NCBI GenBank assembly: GCA_947685225.1
Contig: CANTUV010000037.1
Span: 27,361,001-27,425,000 of the forward strand
DNA from: Garcia nutans
Lineage: Eukaryota > Streptophyta > Magnoliopsida > Malpighiales > Euphorbiaceae
Reading direction: 5' to 3'
DNA length: 64,000 nt
Part shown: positions 43,023-54,763 of the stretch, piece by piece
Position numbering within the stretch: the stretch's first letter is position 1
How the letters are laid out: every line of letters begins with the position of its first letter
Made by a program: the position numbers and the translations under genes
Notes under the pieces: generated by a model
The model's database searches: none
Told to the model about the DNA's origin: nothing
The model's input: the letters and a program-made list of their open reading frames with translations, nothing else

Positions 43023-43620
43023 TGTAGACCCTTAATTTTGTTCCTAGGCCAATATGATCCTAATTAAACAAGTCAAATTCGGTTTGTTCTTAATGGCTTA
43101 AACCTAGTTTAAAGCTTTAAATTAGATCAATCCAATTTTATAAGGCCCAAATTAAGCCAGTTATATTTTTAAAGTCCAAATTAGGTCCAATTTGAACTTA
43201 GAATATGTTTGGTTTGGTTTAATTCAATATGGGTTATGCCCATATTGAATTGGAGCTTGTCCAATTTGATATGAGCCTTGGTTGATATCGAACTGAATGC
43301 ATTTTAATTCGATATGAACTTCTATTCAGAACTTAATCTAGACCAAATACAAATTGAGTTTGGTTTAAATTCTAATTAAGCTTGGATCAGTGAGAAGCAG
43401 TTTGGAAAGATTAGGGTTATGAACCAGCTTAACCTAATTATCCCTATAAATACAAGTTTAATTAAGAGGTAATGGGGAGAAGAAAAAAAAAGAATTAAGC
43501 AACAATTAAGAGGAAGTATCTATAAGCAGCAAACATTAATATCAACCACAAGTAACTCAAAATTAGAGACAAACCAAAACACAACAATCAAAAGCATTGA
43601 TCTTCAGATTGCCTCATTCA
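43023..43620 (+). repeat. T4 3' LTR, partial and of a different sequence type
   Basis: Begins TGTAGACCCTTAATTTT like the others but then diverges completely. Repeated AATTCGATATGAA and CAATTTGATATGAG units follow. A CCTATAAATACA TATA box is at about 43444. The right end is lost at about 43620-43635, where a reversed chromovirus relic begins. Confidence 0.6.
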
Positions 43621-43634
43621 GCCAAAGGCCATCA

Positions 43635-44395
43635 CTAATCCAGTTTATCCTGTGCCTTCTCTACTCTCCTGGCAGTTGCAACCAACTGAGAAAAATCCTT
43701 ATACTGAGAGCTTGCCACAAGATACAAGATAGAGGATCTCAACCCCTCCTTAAACGTTCGAAATCTGTCAATCTCATATGATATAATCCCTCTAGCATAC
43801 TGATTTAGCCAGATAAATTGAACCTCATACTCTGTAACAGTCCTCGACTCATGCCTCAAACTTTGGAATGCCATCTTCTTAGCATCCTTATACTCTATAG
43901 GAGTATACTTTTTCTTGAATTCCATAGGAAATCATCATATGTCAGAACTGGTGGATCGGCAATACCATGGGAAACCGTCTTCCACCACTCATAGGCATCC
44001 CTCTACAGAAGAGATCTAGCATAATCAAACTTCTACTCTGGACTAACTTGCAGTTGAATGAATACTCTCAAGACCCTATCCAGCCACTACTCTTCTACGG
44101 TGTGTCTATAGTGCCAATAAAATTTGTGGCTCCAAACTTTCTTAGCTTGTCATACTTTCGAGTCGGCAACTGCTCCTGTGGCTGAGGCTGTAGCGGTGAC
44201 TGCGGCTGCTAAACTGGAGCATGTCTCAACAACTCCACAATATTTCGTACCCAGCTAGGTGGAACCTCCTCAGTTGCTGGTCTAAATGGCATAGAAGCAT
44301 ACGCCTCTCTAGCAGTCTCAACACTAGCTCCAACTCTACCCTCATTAGAAGCTACAATCTCCACTACTCTCGATAGACTGGTGCATCCTAGATTC
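43635..44395 (-). pseudogene. Reversed chromovirus gag relic
   Basis: On the minus strand this is a decayed relative of the CR1 gag. The best part, 43925 to 43635, reads FKKKYTPIEYKDAKKM, then FRTFKEGLRSSI and YKDFSQLVATARRVEKAQ, matching CR1 residues about 150-255. Upstream to about 44395 the frame is full of stops, but a start ATGGAATC and the DYARSLL and AYEWWKT-type segments can be recognised. 44396-44495 looks like the corresponding leader. No pol remains. Its subfamily differs from CR1. Confidence 0.7.
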
Positions 44396-44495
44396 CATAA
44401 CTACCTATAACGTCAAATACATCAGAGATCAGATAAATTTCCAATGTCAATGCATGCATACTTAAAATTTTCATTTTCTCTTTCTAGAAACCCAC

Positions 44496-44502
44496 TGTAG
44501 AC
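44496..44502 (+). repeat. T5: first bases of a Tat-like LTR, left of CR1
   Basis: TGTAGAC, which continues at 54764 after CR1 and one TAGAC duplication are removed. No PPT lies before it, so this was a 5' or solo LTR. Confidence 0.75.
44498..44502 (+). repeat. Target-site duplication of CR1 (left), TAGAC
   Basis: TAGAC also follows CR1 at 54764-54768. Confidence 0.95.
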
Positions 44503-45359
44503 TGTAATATCCCAAAATATACCCTAGATGTTTTGGGTTTTATTATTATTATAATTGGATTTATTGTATATGTTTTATTGGAAGAGAAAAGGGTTTTTAG
44601 AGAGAGTGTATATGTTGTGTATATTAGAATATATACAACATATACATAAGTCTATGGAAAGTCAATGGAGATAGTGGAAGGAGATATTTGTTTGTGTCTG
44701 AATTAATAATTAATTAATAAGGAAATTAATGAGTGGAGGAGGTTTGTTTGAATTCTTTAATATTTTTAATTGCTTGGTTGAGAGGATTTTAAGGAAAAGA
44801 GTAGTTGACTTTGGGTTTCTCTTTCTTCCTTCTTCTTTCTTTTTTCCTTGCCGTGGTTCATTTTCTTCCTCTTCCTTTGCTTTTGTTTTGGCCGTCTAAC
44901 AAAGAGACAAGAGAACAAGAAGAGTTTTGATCTTCCAACTCAAGATCTAAGGAAGTATTCAAGTGTTCAAGTGGAAAAGTTAAGAGTTTCTTCATCCTTG
45001 GTAAGTTCTTCACTTGACTCTTTGATTTCTTTGAGTTTTGAGTTGAGTTTGTGGATGGTATGTGATTATGTTGTTTAAGATGGGTTTAAGAGTGTTTGGG
45101 TAACTGATTTCTTGTTTTTGGGGATGGTGTGAAGGAAAGAGTAAGTTGTTGAAAGTGAATGGTTTGAGGTTGTGTTTAGGTTTGTGTTGATTATTTTTTT
45201 ATTTGAGATTTGGAAGAATGTCTTTAGTTGTTTTAGCATTTTTGTAAGTTTGTTATGGTTTTTGGGTATGTTGAGATGACTTTGGTTGAAGTGGATTTTG
45301 GTGAAAGGAAGTGCTTTGTTTATTGTGTTGTTGTTTTGGCCGGAATCTGGGTTTTTGGC

Positions 45360-45705
45360 CTGACACGCCCAAGGGCACATCCAGGATTTTGGGCGTGTTG
45401 ATGGTTATGTATTTTGGATGAGTGACACACCCAGGATACTGAGCGTGTCATAGCGTCTATGTGGCAGTAGGATTGGCACGGCCAGTAACACGCCCGTGTT
45501 ATTGAACGTGTCATAGCCACTGTGTTTTTGGGGAATTGACACGGCCATGAGCACGCTCATGATGTTGGACGTGTCAATGTTGTTGAGAGGCAGAATGTAT
45601 TACACGCCCAGGAACACACCCATGTTGTTGAGCGTGTAAAAGCTTCTGTGTTGTGGAGTTAGGGCACGGTCAGGGACACGCCCGTGTTGTTGAGCGTGTC
45701 AAGTT
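45360..45705 (+). repeat. GACACGCC palindrome array in CR1 5' LTR
   Basis: Six units, for example arms GACACGC (45675-45681) and GCGTGTC (45694-45700). The 3' LTR copy is at 52923-53270 and keeps some CG sites that are TG or CA in this copy. Confidence 0.8.
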
Positions 45706-46199
45706 TAGAGTTTGCCCTAGTTTGTTCTTAGCCTTATGATCTTATGTGGGTTTCATCTTCCTTTTGGAATAGGTTGTGAAGAAGGTGAATTACCCTAATT
45801 CAAGAAGTGAAAGATTATTGGAAGAAGAAGTGTTTAATATTGTGAGGGTTGCATTTAAGGTAAGTACAAACATTGCATTGTTTCATACATCCATTTAATG
45901 TGGCATTATTGATATATATATATATGAATAATTTGACATTTTGTACATTGTGAATCTTGTGGAATGTAATGTGCTATATGTATGATGATGAATTGTCTTG
46001 ATGTGAATGGAGATGTAATAAAACCATTGTTGTTGGCTATGGTTATGCAAATGAAATTGATAAGGCATGATTGCCTATTTTAGTATGAGATACGATTTGA
46101 GAAAGAGATTGATAAAGAGGCAAATGAAATAATTGTATGTTTAATATGTTGATTCAATTTCAGAGTTCTGGATTTGGCGGCATACCTAATATATATGAA

Positions 46200-46535
46200 T
46201 AGTAACAGTCTAGCCGGGTTGAGGATCTCCTCGATTTAGTCGGGTTGATGGTCCAAGAGACTGGGTCTGTTACAGGTAACAGTCTAGCCGAGTTGAGGAT
46301 CTCTTCAATTTGAGTTGAATTGAGGTCCAAGAGGCTGGGTCTGTTACACTATGAAAATTGTGAATATGAAATATATGAATAGTAACAGTCTAGCCGGGTT
46401 GAGGATCTCCTCGATTTAGTCGGGTTGATGGTCCAAGAGACTGGGTCTGTTACAGGTAACAGTCTAGCCGGGTTGAGGATCTCCTCAAGCTTGTTGAGTT
46501 GATGGTCCAAGAGACTGGGTCTGTTACCCTATCCA
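46200..46535 (+). repeat. Four-copy repeat of about 75 bp in CR1 5' LTR
   Basis: Units start AGTAACAGTCTAGCCGGGTT, contain GAGGATCTCCTCGA (palindromic GAGGA/TCCTC) and end in GGGTCTGTTAC. Arranged as two pairs. Present again at 53765-54100. Confidence 0.85.
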
Positions 46536-46790
46536 TGGATAGAGAGATATGTATATTGCCTACGGGCTTGATTATTGTGATTATGGACCAAAGCAGCAAC
46601 TCTGAACTTTGAATATCATATTAAATGCTAGTTGGGCCCATAGGTGTCTGTTTTGAATGAGTATAATGGATGATGATATGAGTATTGAATTAATGAAATG
46701 CAACATTTATAAGTATGATCTTCATTAGTTGATTGCATATCATTGATATATATATATATATATTGCATAATTCCATCATGGTTTGTACCA

Positions 46791-46828
46791 CTGAGTTGTT
46801 GGCTCAGCGCGATTGTGGTTCATCGCGC
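46791..46828 (+). promoter_or_regulatory. Twin hairpin motif in CR1 5' LTR
   Basis: CTGAG-7 nt-CTCAG followed by GCGCGAT-8 nt-ATCGCGC. Stem 1 has G-C where S2, S3 and S4 have A-T. About 110-120 bp before the TATA-like element. Confidence 0.8.
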
Positions 46829-47205
46829 ATGTGATAGGGTTGATAGATTTGAGACGGAGGATTCTTCTAGACCTAGTTGAGTTTATGCTTGAAGAGTTGG
46901 GTTAGAGCTTAAAGATCGGAGAGTAAAGCTGCCAATCATGTATATATTCTATGTTTTGTATATTTTGATTTTTATGTATTTGAACTTGTAAAAGTTTGTA
47001 ATAACTTCAGCTGCGGATTACTAAACGTTTTTATATATAGTGTCTTTTGTATTTCTTTTAAATGTTGAAATTTGTTTCACTTATTTTTAAAGATATGATT
47101 TGTGTATTTTTAAACTGTGGCATTTTCTATATTCAGTATACGTATTTTACGATCGTATAAGCATGCTTGGTACGTATACGGGATATAGGGGTGTTACAAT
47201 TATTT

Positions 47206-47221
47206 TGGTATCAGAGCCTAG
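47206..47221 (+). promoter_or_regulatory. CR1 primer-binding site (initiator tRNA-Met type)
   Basis: TGGTATCAGAGCCTAG, seven bases after the LTR, the usual Met-initiator site of plant chromoviruses. Confidence 0.9.
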
Positions 47222-47367
47222 GTTTGAGATTCTCAATCTAGGACAAGTGTAAGAAAAAGAATACTTTGATTTTCAAAAGTGGATTTTTGAATAAAATACA
47301 TGGTTGGTATTGGCAGTCTCTGATCTTTTTGAGGTGTATTCTGCTGTGTTTGCAGATATAAGTTATA

Positions 47368-48610
47368 ATGGATCCTCATTCACGTCAATCTGTTGAGGGT
47401 AGTGCTGAGAGTGTAGCTCCAGATGATGTTTTAGATGGAGCTAGAGTGGATAGAACTGGAGAGGCCCCTGTTTCTGTGTCAGGGAGACCAGCTAGTGAGG
47501 AGGTTCCGACAGTTTGGCTTAGGCATATGTTTGAATTAATGAGGCAGGCACCAGTGCAACCACCGCCACCCCCACCACAGCCTATGATACCAATGAGACA
47601 GTATGATAAACTAAGAAAGTATGGAGCAGAAGATTTTCTGGGTACTGTTGATCCAGCGGTAGCTGAGCAGTGGCTGGATAAGGTTCAAAGAATTTTCATT
47701 CAGTTGCAAGCCACTCCAGCAGAAAAATTTGATTATGCCCGATCACTGTTGCAAAAGGATGCATATGATTGGTGGAAGACAGTTCCACATGCTTTGGATG
47801 ATCCACCTACTTTGTCCTACAGTGATTTTCTACGGGAGTTTGAGGTGAAATATACTCCGAGGGAGTATAAAGATGTGAAGAAGATGGAGTTTCTGACCTT
47901 GAGGCAAGATCATTGGTCTGTTACAGAGTATGAGCTAGAGTTCATCCGGTTGAGCCACTACGCTGGGGGAATTATTTCTGATGAGATCGACCGGTGTAGA
48001 AGTTTTGAGGAGGGGTTGAGACCCTCAATTATGTGTCTTGTGGCCGATTCGAGATACCAGGATTTTTCCCAGCTTGTTACAACAGCTAGGAGTGTGGAGA
48101 GAGCTCAAAATATTGCAGCAGCTGCTACAGAGGAGGAGACCAGGGTTAGGAGACCCCAGTTTGAGGCAGGGTCTTCATCTGTGAAGAGAGGTAGGGGAAG
48201 TTTTGTTCCCAGGATCAGTCGGAGTCAGAGGTAGGCTGGTAGGTCAGTTCAGTTGCAGAGACCGAGATCGAGACATACAGTTTCAGTAGCGAGTGCTCCG
48301 ACTCCTGTAGTTTAGAGATCCCTTCTACCTGTGTGTGCTCAGTGTGGAGGGTCGCATAGAGGTGCTTGTTGGCAGAGTAGTGGACCAGCTGTGTGCTTCA
48401 GATGTGGTTCTCCTGATCATTTTATTAGAGAGTGTCCAGAAATGCAAGAGCAGAGGCCGGCAGATTTTGCAGTTTCTTGACCTAGTGTCAGAGGAGGTCG
48501 AGGGGGCAGAAGTTTCACCAGAGGAGGTAGACCTGGGTATAGTCATAGAGGAGGATCTTCATCCAGGGATACTAGGCCAGATGAGGCTGGGCCTTCTCAA
48601 CGAGTATATG
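47368..48610 (+). pseudogene. CR1 gag
   Basis: Starts MDPHSRQSVEGS at 47368, the first ATG after a 169-bp leader. Residues about 90-250 are the retrotransposon gag domain (WLDKVQRIF, DAYDWWKTVPHAL, FLREFEVKYTPREYKDVKKM). The frame then meets TAG at 48232-48234, TAG at 48313-48315 and TGA at 48478-48480. It continues in the same frame through a zinc knuckle CFRCGSPDHFIREC (C-x2-C-x4-H-x4-C, from 48394) and a partial one before it. Gag forms the particle and binds genomic RNA. It is fused in frame to protease and RT as usual for chromoviruses. The stops would prevent a full product. Confidence 0.85.
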
Positions 48611-49941
48611 TGATGCAAAGACAACCAGATGCTTCTGCAGTTATTGCTGGTACTTTCTCTTTATTTGGCATTTCAGTTCTTGCTTTAATTGATCCAGGCT
48701 CAACTCATTCATATATTAGTGCATCTATTTTGCCTGTGTCTGAAATGCATTCTGAGTCCCTAGGATTTGATGTGTTGGTGACAAATCCGTTAGGGCATAG
48801 TGTGGTTGTTAGCAAGGTGCACCGGGATAGTGCAGTTGTGGTGCAAGGTGAGGAGTTTTGTGGAGACTTGATTGAAATGCCTTTTAAAGAGTATGACTTG
48901 ATTTTGGGCATGGACTGGTTGTCTAGGCATGGAGCTGTGGTAGATTGTCAAAAGAAATATGTCACTTTCAGAACTTTTGATGGTAGGAGTGTAATGGTGT
49001 CCAGTGAGCAGAGACAGCTTGCATCCTTGTTTGTATCAGCTGTAATAGCTAGAAGGTTGATTAGAAAAGGGTGTGATGCTTACCTTGCTCATGTTGTGGA
49101 TACTAGAGTAGGGGGTTCTCAACTTAATGATATTACTACATTTGCAGATTTTCCAGACGTGTTTCCAGAGGAGTTGCCAGGGTTGCCACCTGAGAGAGAG
49201 GTTGAGTTTGGTATTGATTTGTTGCCTGGTACCACTCCCATCTCTATCACTCCTTATCGCATGGCACCTGCTGAATTGAGAGAATTGAAGGTGCAGTTAC
49301 AGGAGTTGTTGGATAAAGGATTTATTCGCCCCAGTGTTTCTCCTTGGGGAGCTCCTGTATTGTTTGTGAAGAAGAAGGATGGTACCATGAGGTTATGCAT
49401 TGATTATAGGCAATTGAACAAAGTGACTATTAAGAATAAATATCCTTTGCCTAGGATTGATGATCTCTTTGATCAATTGAAGGGAGCATCAGTGTTTTCC
49501 AAGATTGATTTGAGATCAGGGTACCATCAGTTGAAAGTGAGAGCTGAAGATGTTCCTAAGACAGCCTTCCGCACTAGGTATGGGCATTATGAGTTTTTAG
49601 TAATGCCTTTTGGGTTGACGAATGCACCTGCAGCTTTCATGGATTTGATGAATAGGGTGTTTAGACCCTATCTGGACCAATTTGTGGTGGTTTTTATTGA
49701 TGATATCTTGGTGTATTCACGTAATGAGGAGGAACATGACAAGCATTTACGGATTGTGTTGCAGATATTGAGAGAGAAACAGTTGTATGCTAAATTATCA
49801 AAGTGTGAGTTTTGGCTTAACCAAGTGACTTTTCTTGGTCATATTATTTCAGCAGATGGTATTAGAGTTGATCCAAGTAAAATTGAAGCTATTTTGAATT
49901 GGAGTCCACCAAAGTCTGTGACAGAAGTTAGAAGTTTCTAG
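48610..49941 (+). pseudogene. CR1 protease and reverse transcriptase
   Basis: Same frame as gag. Aspartic protease active site reads IDPGSTHSYIS (48688 on), with proline after the catalytic aspartate. RT follows: SPWGAPVLFVKKKDGTMRLC, DYRQLN, FSKIDLRSGYHQ, TAFRTRYGHYEFLVMPFGLT, and the catalytic FIDD box at about 49694-49705. RT copies the element RNA into DNA. The frame ends TEVRSF then TAG at 49939-49941: one base is missing relative to the expected SFLGLAGYYRRF, so RNase H and integrase lie in the next frame. Confidence 0.92.
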
Positions 49942-49943
49942 GT

Positions 49944-51227
49944 TTGGCAGGCTATTATCGACGCTTTGTGAAAGGTTTTTCTTTGATAGTCACTCCACTC
50001 ACCCGATTGCTCTGGAAAGGATTTAGATTTGTGTGGACGGATCAGTGTCAATCTAGCTTTGAGCAGTTGAAAGAGATGTTGACTCAAGCACCTGTTCTTA
50101 CTTTACCCGTGGAAGATAAACCATATGTGATTTTCAGTGATGCTTCACATAGTGGTTTAGGGTGTGTGTTGATGCAAGAGGGTAAAGTTATAGCTTATGC
50201 TTCTCGGCAGTTGAAGCCGCATGAGCTTAACTATCCGACTCATGATTTGGAGTTGGAGGCTATAGTGTTTGCTTTGAAGATTTGGCGCCACTATTTGTAT
50301 GGAGAGAAATGTTTTATCTATACAGATCACAAAAGTTTGAAATATTTGGGTGTTCAGAAGGAACTGAATCTTCGGCAAAGACGATGGTTAGAACTGATTA
50401 AAGACTATGACTGTTTGATTGATTACCATCCAGGTAAGGCAAATGTTGTTGCTGATGCCTTAAGTCGGAAATCTTTAGCAGGGTTGGCTGTTTATTCGCT
50501 TTCGTTGCTTGTTGAGTTGAGAGCGTTGCATGCTAGTTTTGAAGTATGTAATGATGGTGCATTATTAGCTCAGCTGCAGTTGAGACCAGTATTGTTGGAT
50601 CAGATAAAGGAGGCTCAATTGGCGGATAAGAAAATTCAGAAGATTGTTTCAGATTGCCGAAGTGGAGAGAGCCGAGATTTTCTTGTGAAAAGTGATGGTA
50701 GTCTTTGGTTCAAGGATAGGTTGTGTGTTTCTGATGATGACAGTTTGAAAAGGATTATTTTGGAAGAAGCACATCAATCAGTTTTTGCTATACATCCGGG
50801 GAGTACAAAGATGTACCATGATTTGAGACAGTATTATTGGTGGTCTGGTATGAAGAGAGACATAGCGGAATTTGTGTCCAAATGTCTCACTTGTCAAAGG
50901 GTAAAAGCTGAGCATCAAGTTTCAACAGGGTTGCTTCAACCTTTAACAGTGCCTGAATGGAAATGGGAGAGGGTAACAATGGATTTTGTATCAGGGTTGC
51001 CATTGACTCAGAGTAAGCATGATGCTATTTGGGTGATTGTGGATCGGTTAACAAAGACAGCTCATTTTCTTCCGGTTCGGATGAATTATTCCCTTGAGAA
51101 GTTAGCTGAGCTGTATATCCGTGAGATTGTGAAGTTGCATGGAGTCCCGATTTCTTTAGTGTCTGATCGAGATCCCCGGTTCACTTCAAGGTTTTGGAAG
51201 AGTTTGCATGGGGCTATGGGTTCTTGA
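49944..51227 (+). pseudogene. CR1 RNase H and integrase N-terminal part
   Basis: Begins LAGYYRRFVKGFS, directly continuing RT after the one-base deletion. RNase H: FSDASHSGLGCVLM, YPTHDLELEAIVFALK, YTDHKSLKYL, DALSRK. Integrase zinc domain from about 50788: H and H in IHPGSTKMYHDLRQYYWW, then CLTCQR. Catalytic core: first D in TMDFVSGLP (about 50980), second D in VSDRDPRFTS (about 51160). TGA at 51225-51227 replaces what is usually an arginine codon after GS. Integrase inserts the DNA copy in the nucleus. Confidence 0.92.
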
Positions 51228-52022
51228 TTGCACTTTAGTACTGCATTTCATCCACAGACAGACGGGCAGTCTGAGAGAGTGATACAGATTATTGAGGATA
51301 TGTTGAGAAGCTGTGTCATTGATTTCTCTGGAAGTTGGGACAGATTGTTACCACTTGTGGAATTTGCTTACAACAACAGTCACCAATCAAGCATTGGTAT
51401 GGCACCATTTGAGGCCTTGTATGGTAGACGTTGTAGAACGCCCTTATGTTGGAATGAAACTGGTGAAGGTAAGTTAATTGGTCCTGATTTGGTTAGAGAG
51501 GCTGAAGAGAAAGTGAAAATAATTCGGGGTCGATTGAAAGCAGCTTCAGACCGACAGAAATCCTATTCAGATTTGAAGAGGAGAGACATTGAGTATAATG
51601 TGGGAGATAAGGTATTTTTGAAAGTATCTCCTTGGAAAAGGATATTGAGATTTGGTCGAAAAGGAAAACTGAGTCCTCGTTTTGTTGGACCATATGAGAT
51701 ATTGGAAAGGGTTGGACCAGTTGCGTATCGACTTGCTTTGCCGCCTGAATTGGATAAAATCCATAATGTCTTCCATGTTTCTATGTTAAGAAGGTATAGA
51801 TAAGATCCATCTCATATCTTGCCAGTGGAATCCATTGAAGTTAGTTCGGATCTGACATTTGAAGAAGAACCAGTCTCTATTTTGGCACATGAAGTAAAAG
51901 AATTGAGAAATAAGAGAGTGTTGTTGGTGAAGGTTCTATGGAAGAATCATGGTAGAGAAGAGGCAACTTGGGAAAGTGAGCAAGCAATGCGAGATCAATA
52001 TCTTCAATTGTTTCGGACTTGA
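51228..52022 (+). pseudogene. CR1 integrase C-terminal part and chromodomain
   Basis: In frame with the preceding segment. Has HFSTAFHPQTDGQSERV with the third catalytic residue E (about 51275), the GPYEILERVGPVAYRLALPP and HNVFHVSMLRRY motifs, then TAA at 51801-51803, then DPSHILPVE and a C-terminal chromodomain-like region (VLWKNHGREEATWESE, MRDQYLQLF) ending at 52022. The chromodomain of such elements is thought to direct insertion to heterochromatin, which agrees with the nested surroundings. Confidence 0.9.
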
Positions 52023-52054
52023 TATCAGGTAATTTCGAGGATGAAATTTCTTTT

Positions 52055-52068
52055 TAGAGGGGGAGAAT
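52055..52068 (+). promoter_or_regulatory. CR1 polypurine tract
   Basis: TAGAGGGGGAGAAT directly before the 3' LTR. Confidence 0.9.
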
Positions 52069-54763
52069 TGTAATATCCCAAAATATACCCTAGATGTTTT
52101 GGGTTTTATTATTATTATAATTGGATTTATTGTATAAGTTTTATTGGAAGAGAAAAGGGTTTTTAGAGAGAGTGTATATGTTGTGTATATTAGAATATAT
52201 ACAACATATACATAAGTCTATGGAAAGTCAATGGAGATAGTGGAAGGAGATATTTGTTTGTGTCTGAATTAATAATTAATTAATAAGGAAATTAATGAGT
52301 GGAGGAGGTTTGTTTGAATTGTTTAATATTTTTAATTGCTTGGTTGAGAGGATTTTAAGGAAAAGAGTAGTTGACTTTGGGTTTCTCTTTCTTCCTTCTT
52401 CTTTCTTTCTTCCTTGCCGTGTATCATTTTCTTCCTCTTCCTTTGCTTTTGTTTTGGCCGGCTAACAAAGAGATAAGAGAACAAGAAGAGTTTTGATCTT
52501 CCAACTCAAGATCTAAGGAAGTATTCAAGTGTTCAAGTGGAAAAGTTAAGAGTTTCTTCATCCTTGGTAAGTTCTTCACTTGACTCTTTGATTTCTTTGA
52601 GTTTTGAGTTGAGTTTGTGGATGGTATGTGATTATGTTGTTTAAGATGGATTTAAGAGTGTTTGGGTAACTGATTTCTTGTTTTTGGGGATGGTGTGAAG
52701 GAAAGAGTAAGTTGTTGAAAGTGAATGGTTTGAGGTTGTGTTTAGGTTTGTGTTGATTATTTTTTATTTGAGATTTGGAAGAATGTCTTTAGTTGTTTTA
52801 GCATTTTTGTAAGTTTGTTATGGTTTTTGGGTATGTTGAGATGACTTTGGTTGAAGTGGATTTTGGTGAAAGGAAGTGCTTTGTTGATTGTGTTGTTGTT
52901 TTGGCCGGAATCTGGGTTTTTGGCCTGACACGCCCAAGGGCACGTCCAGGATTTTGGGCGTGTCGATGGTTATTTATTTTGGATGAGTGACACGCCCAGG
53001 ATACTGAGCGTGTCATAGCGTCTGTGTGGCAGTAGGATTGGCACGGCCAGTAACACGCCCGTGTTATTGAACGTGTCATAGCCACTGTGTTTTTGGGGAA
53101 TTAACACGGCCATGAGCACGCTCATGATGTTGGACGTGTCAATGTTGTTGAGAGGCAGAATGTATTACATGCCCAGGAACACGCCTGTGTTGTTGAGCGT
53201 GTAAAAGCTTCTGTGTTGTGGAGTTAGGGCACGGTCAGGGACACGCCCGTGTTGTTGAGCGTGCCAAGTTTAGAGTTTGCCCTAGTTTGTTCTTAGCCTT
53301 ATGATCTTATGTGGGTTTCATCTTCCTTTTGGAATAGGTTGTGAAGAAGGTGAATTACCCTAATTCAAGAAGTGAAAGATTATTGGAAGAAGAAGTGTTT
53401 AATATTGTGAGGGTTGCATTTAAGGTAAGTACAAACATTGCATTGTTTCATACATCCATTTGATGTGGCATTGTTGATATATATATATATATATGAATAA
53501 TTTGACATTTTGTACATTGTGAATCTTGTGGAATGTAATGTGCTATATGTATGATGATGAATTGTCTTGATGTGAATGGAGATGTAATAAAACCATTGTT
53601 GTTGGCTATGGTTATGCAAATGAAATTGATAAGGCATGATTGCCTATTTGAGTATGAGATACGATTTGAGAAAGAGATTGATAAAGAGGCAAATGAAATA
53701 ATTGTATGTTTAATATGTTGATTAAATTTAGAGTTCTGGATTTGGCGGCATGCCTAATATATATGAATAGTAACAGTCTAGCCGGGTTGAGGATCTCCTC
53801 GATTTAGTCGGGTTGATGGTCCAAGAGATTGGGTCTGTTACAGGTAACAGTCTAGCCGGGTTGAGGATCTCTTCAATTTGAGTTGAATTGAGGTCCAAGA
53901 GGCTGGGTCTGTTACACTATGAAAATTGTGAATATGAAATATATGAATAGTAACAGTCTAGCCGGGTTGAGGATCTCCTCGATTTAGTCGGGTTGATGGC
54001 CCAAGAGACTGGGTCTGTTACAGGTAACAGTCTAGCCGGGTTGAGGATCTCCTCAAGCTTGTTGAGTTGATGGTCCAAGAGACTGGGTCTGTTACCCTAT
54101 CCATGGATAGAGAGATATGTATATTGCCTACGGGCTTGATTATTGTGATTATGGACCAAAGCAGCAACTCTGAACTTTGAATATCATATTAAATGCTAGT
54201 TGGGCCCATAGGTGTCTGTTTTGAATGAGTATAATGGATGATGATATGAGTATTGAATTAATGAGATGCAACATTTATAAGTATGATCTTCATTGGTTGA
54301 TTGCATATCATATATATATATATATATATTGCATAATTCCATCACGGTTTGTACCACTGAGTTGTTGGCTCAGCGCAATTGTGGTTCATCGCGCAGGTGA
54401 TAGGGTTGTAGATTTGAGACGGAGGATTCTTCTAGACCTAGTTGAGTTTATGCTTGAAGAGTTGGGTTAGAGCTTAAAGATCGGAGAGTAAAGCTGCCAA
54501 TCATGTATATATTCTATGTTTTGTATATTTTGATTTTTATGTATTTGAACTTGTAAAAGTTTGTAATAACTTCCGTTGCGGATTACTAAACGTTTTTATA
54601 TATAGTGTCTTTTGTATTTCTTTTAAATGTTGAAATTTGTTTCACTTATTTTTAAAGATATGATTTGTGTATTTTTAAACTGTGGCATTTTCTATATTCA
54701 GTATACGTATTTTACGATCGTATAAGCATGCTTGGTACGTATACGGGATATAGGGGTGTTACA
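52069..54763 (+). repeat. CR1 3' LTR
   Basis: 2695 bp, same internal layout as the 5' LTR: palindromes 52923-53270, four-copy repeat 53765-54100, twin hairpin 54357-54394 (GCGCAAT with ATCGCGC, one mismatch). Confidence 0.95.

Larger units (their letters stand above)
44503..47198 (+). repeat. CR1 5' LTR
   Basis: TGTAATATCCCAAAATATAC to GGGGTGTTACA. Carries palindromes (45360-45705), four-copy repeat (46200-46530), twin hairpin (46791-46828) and a TATA-like TGTATATATTC near 46941. Confidence 0.95.
44503..54763 (+). mobile_element. CR1: complete Ty3/gypsy chromovirus, Tekay/Del-like
   Basis: 10,261 bp, LTRs of 2696 and 2695 bp, TSD TAGAC, Met-type PBS, gag-protease-RT-RNase H-integrase-chromodomain order and a PPT. 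The two LTRs differ at what I count by eye as roughly 30-40 sites (about 1-1.5 percent), many of them C/T at CG, so it is the youngest insertion in the window. Coding is broken by several stops and one frameshift. It inserted into the T5 LTR. Confidence 0.95.

Noticed and set aside
49930..49950. Programmed frameshift between RT and RNase H in CR1
   Set aside because: No slippery heptamer or following structure is apparent, plant chromoviruses use one frame here, and a simple one-base loss in TTCTTAGG explains it.
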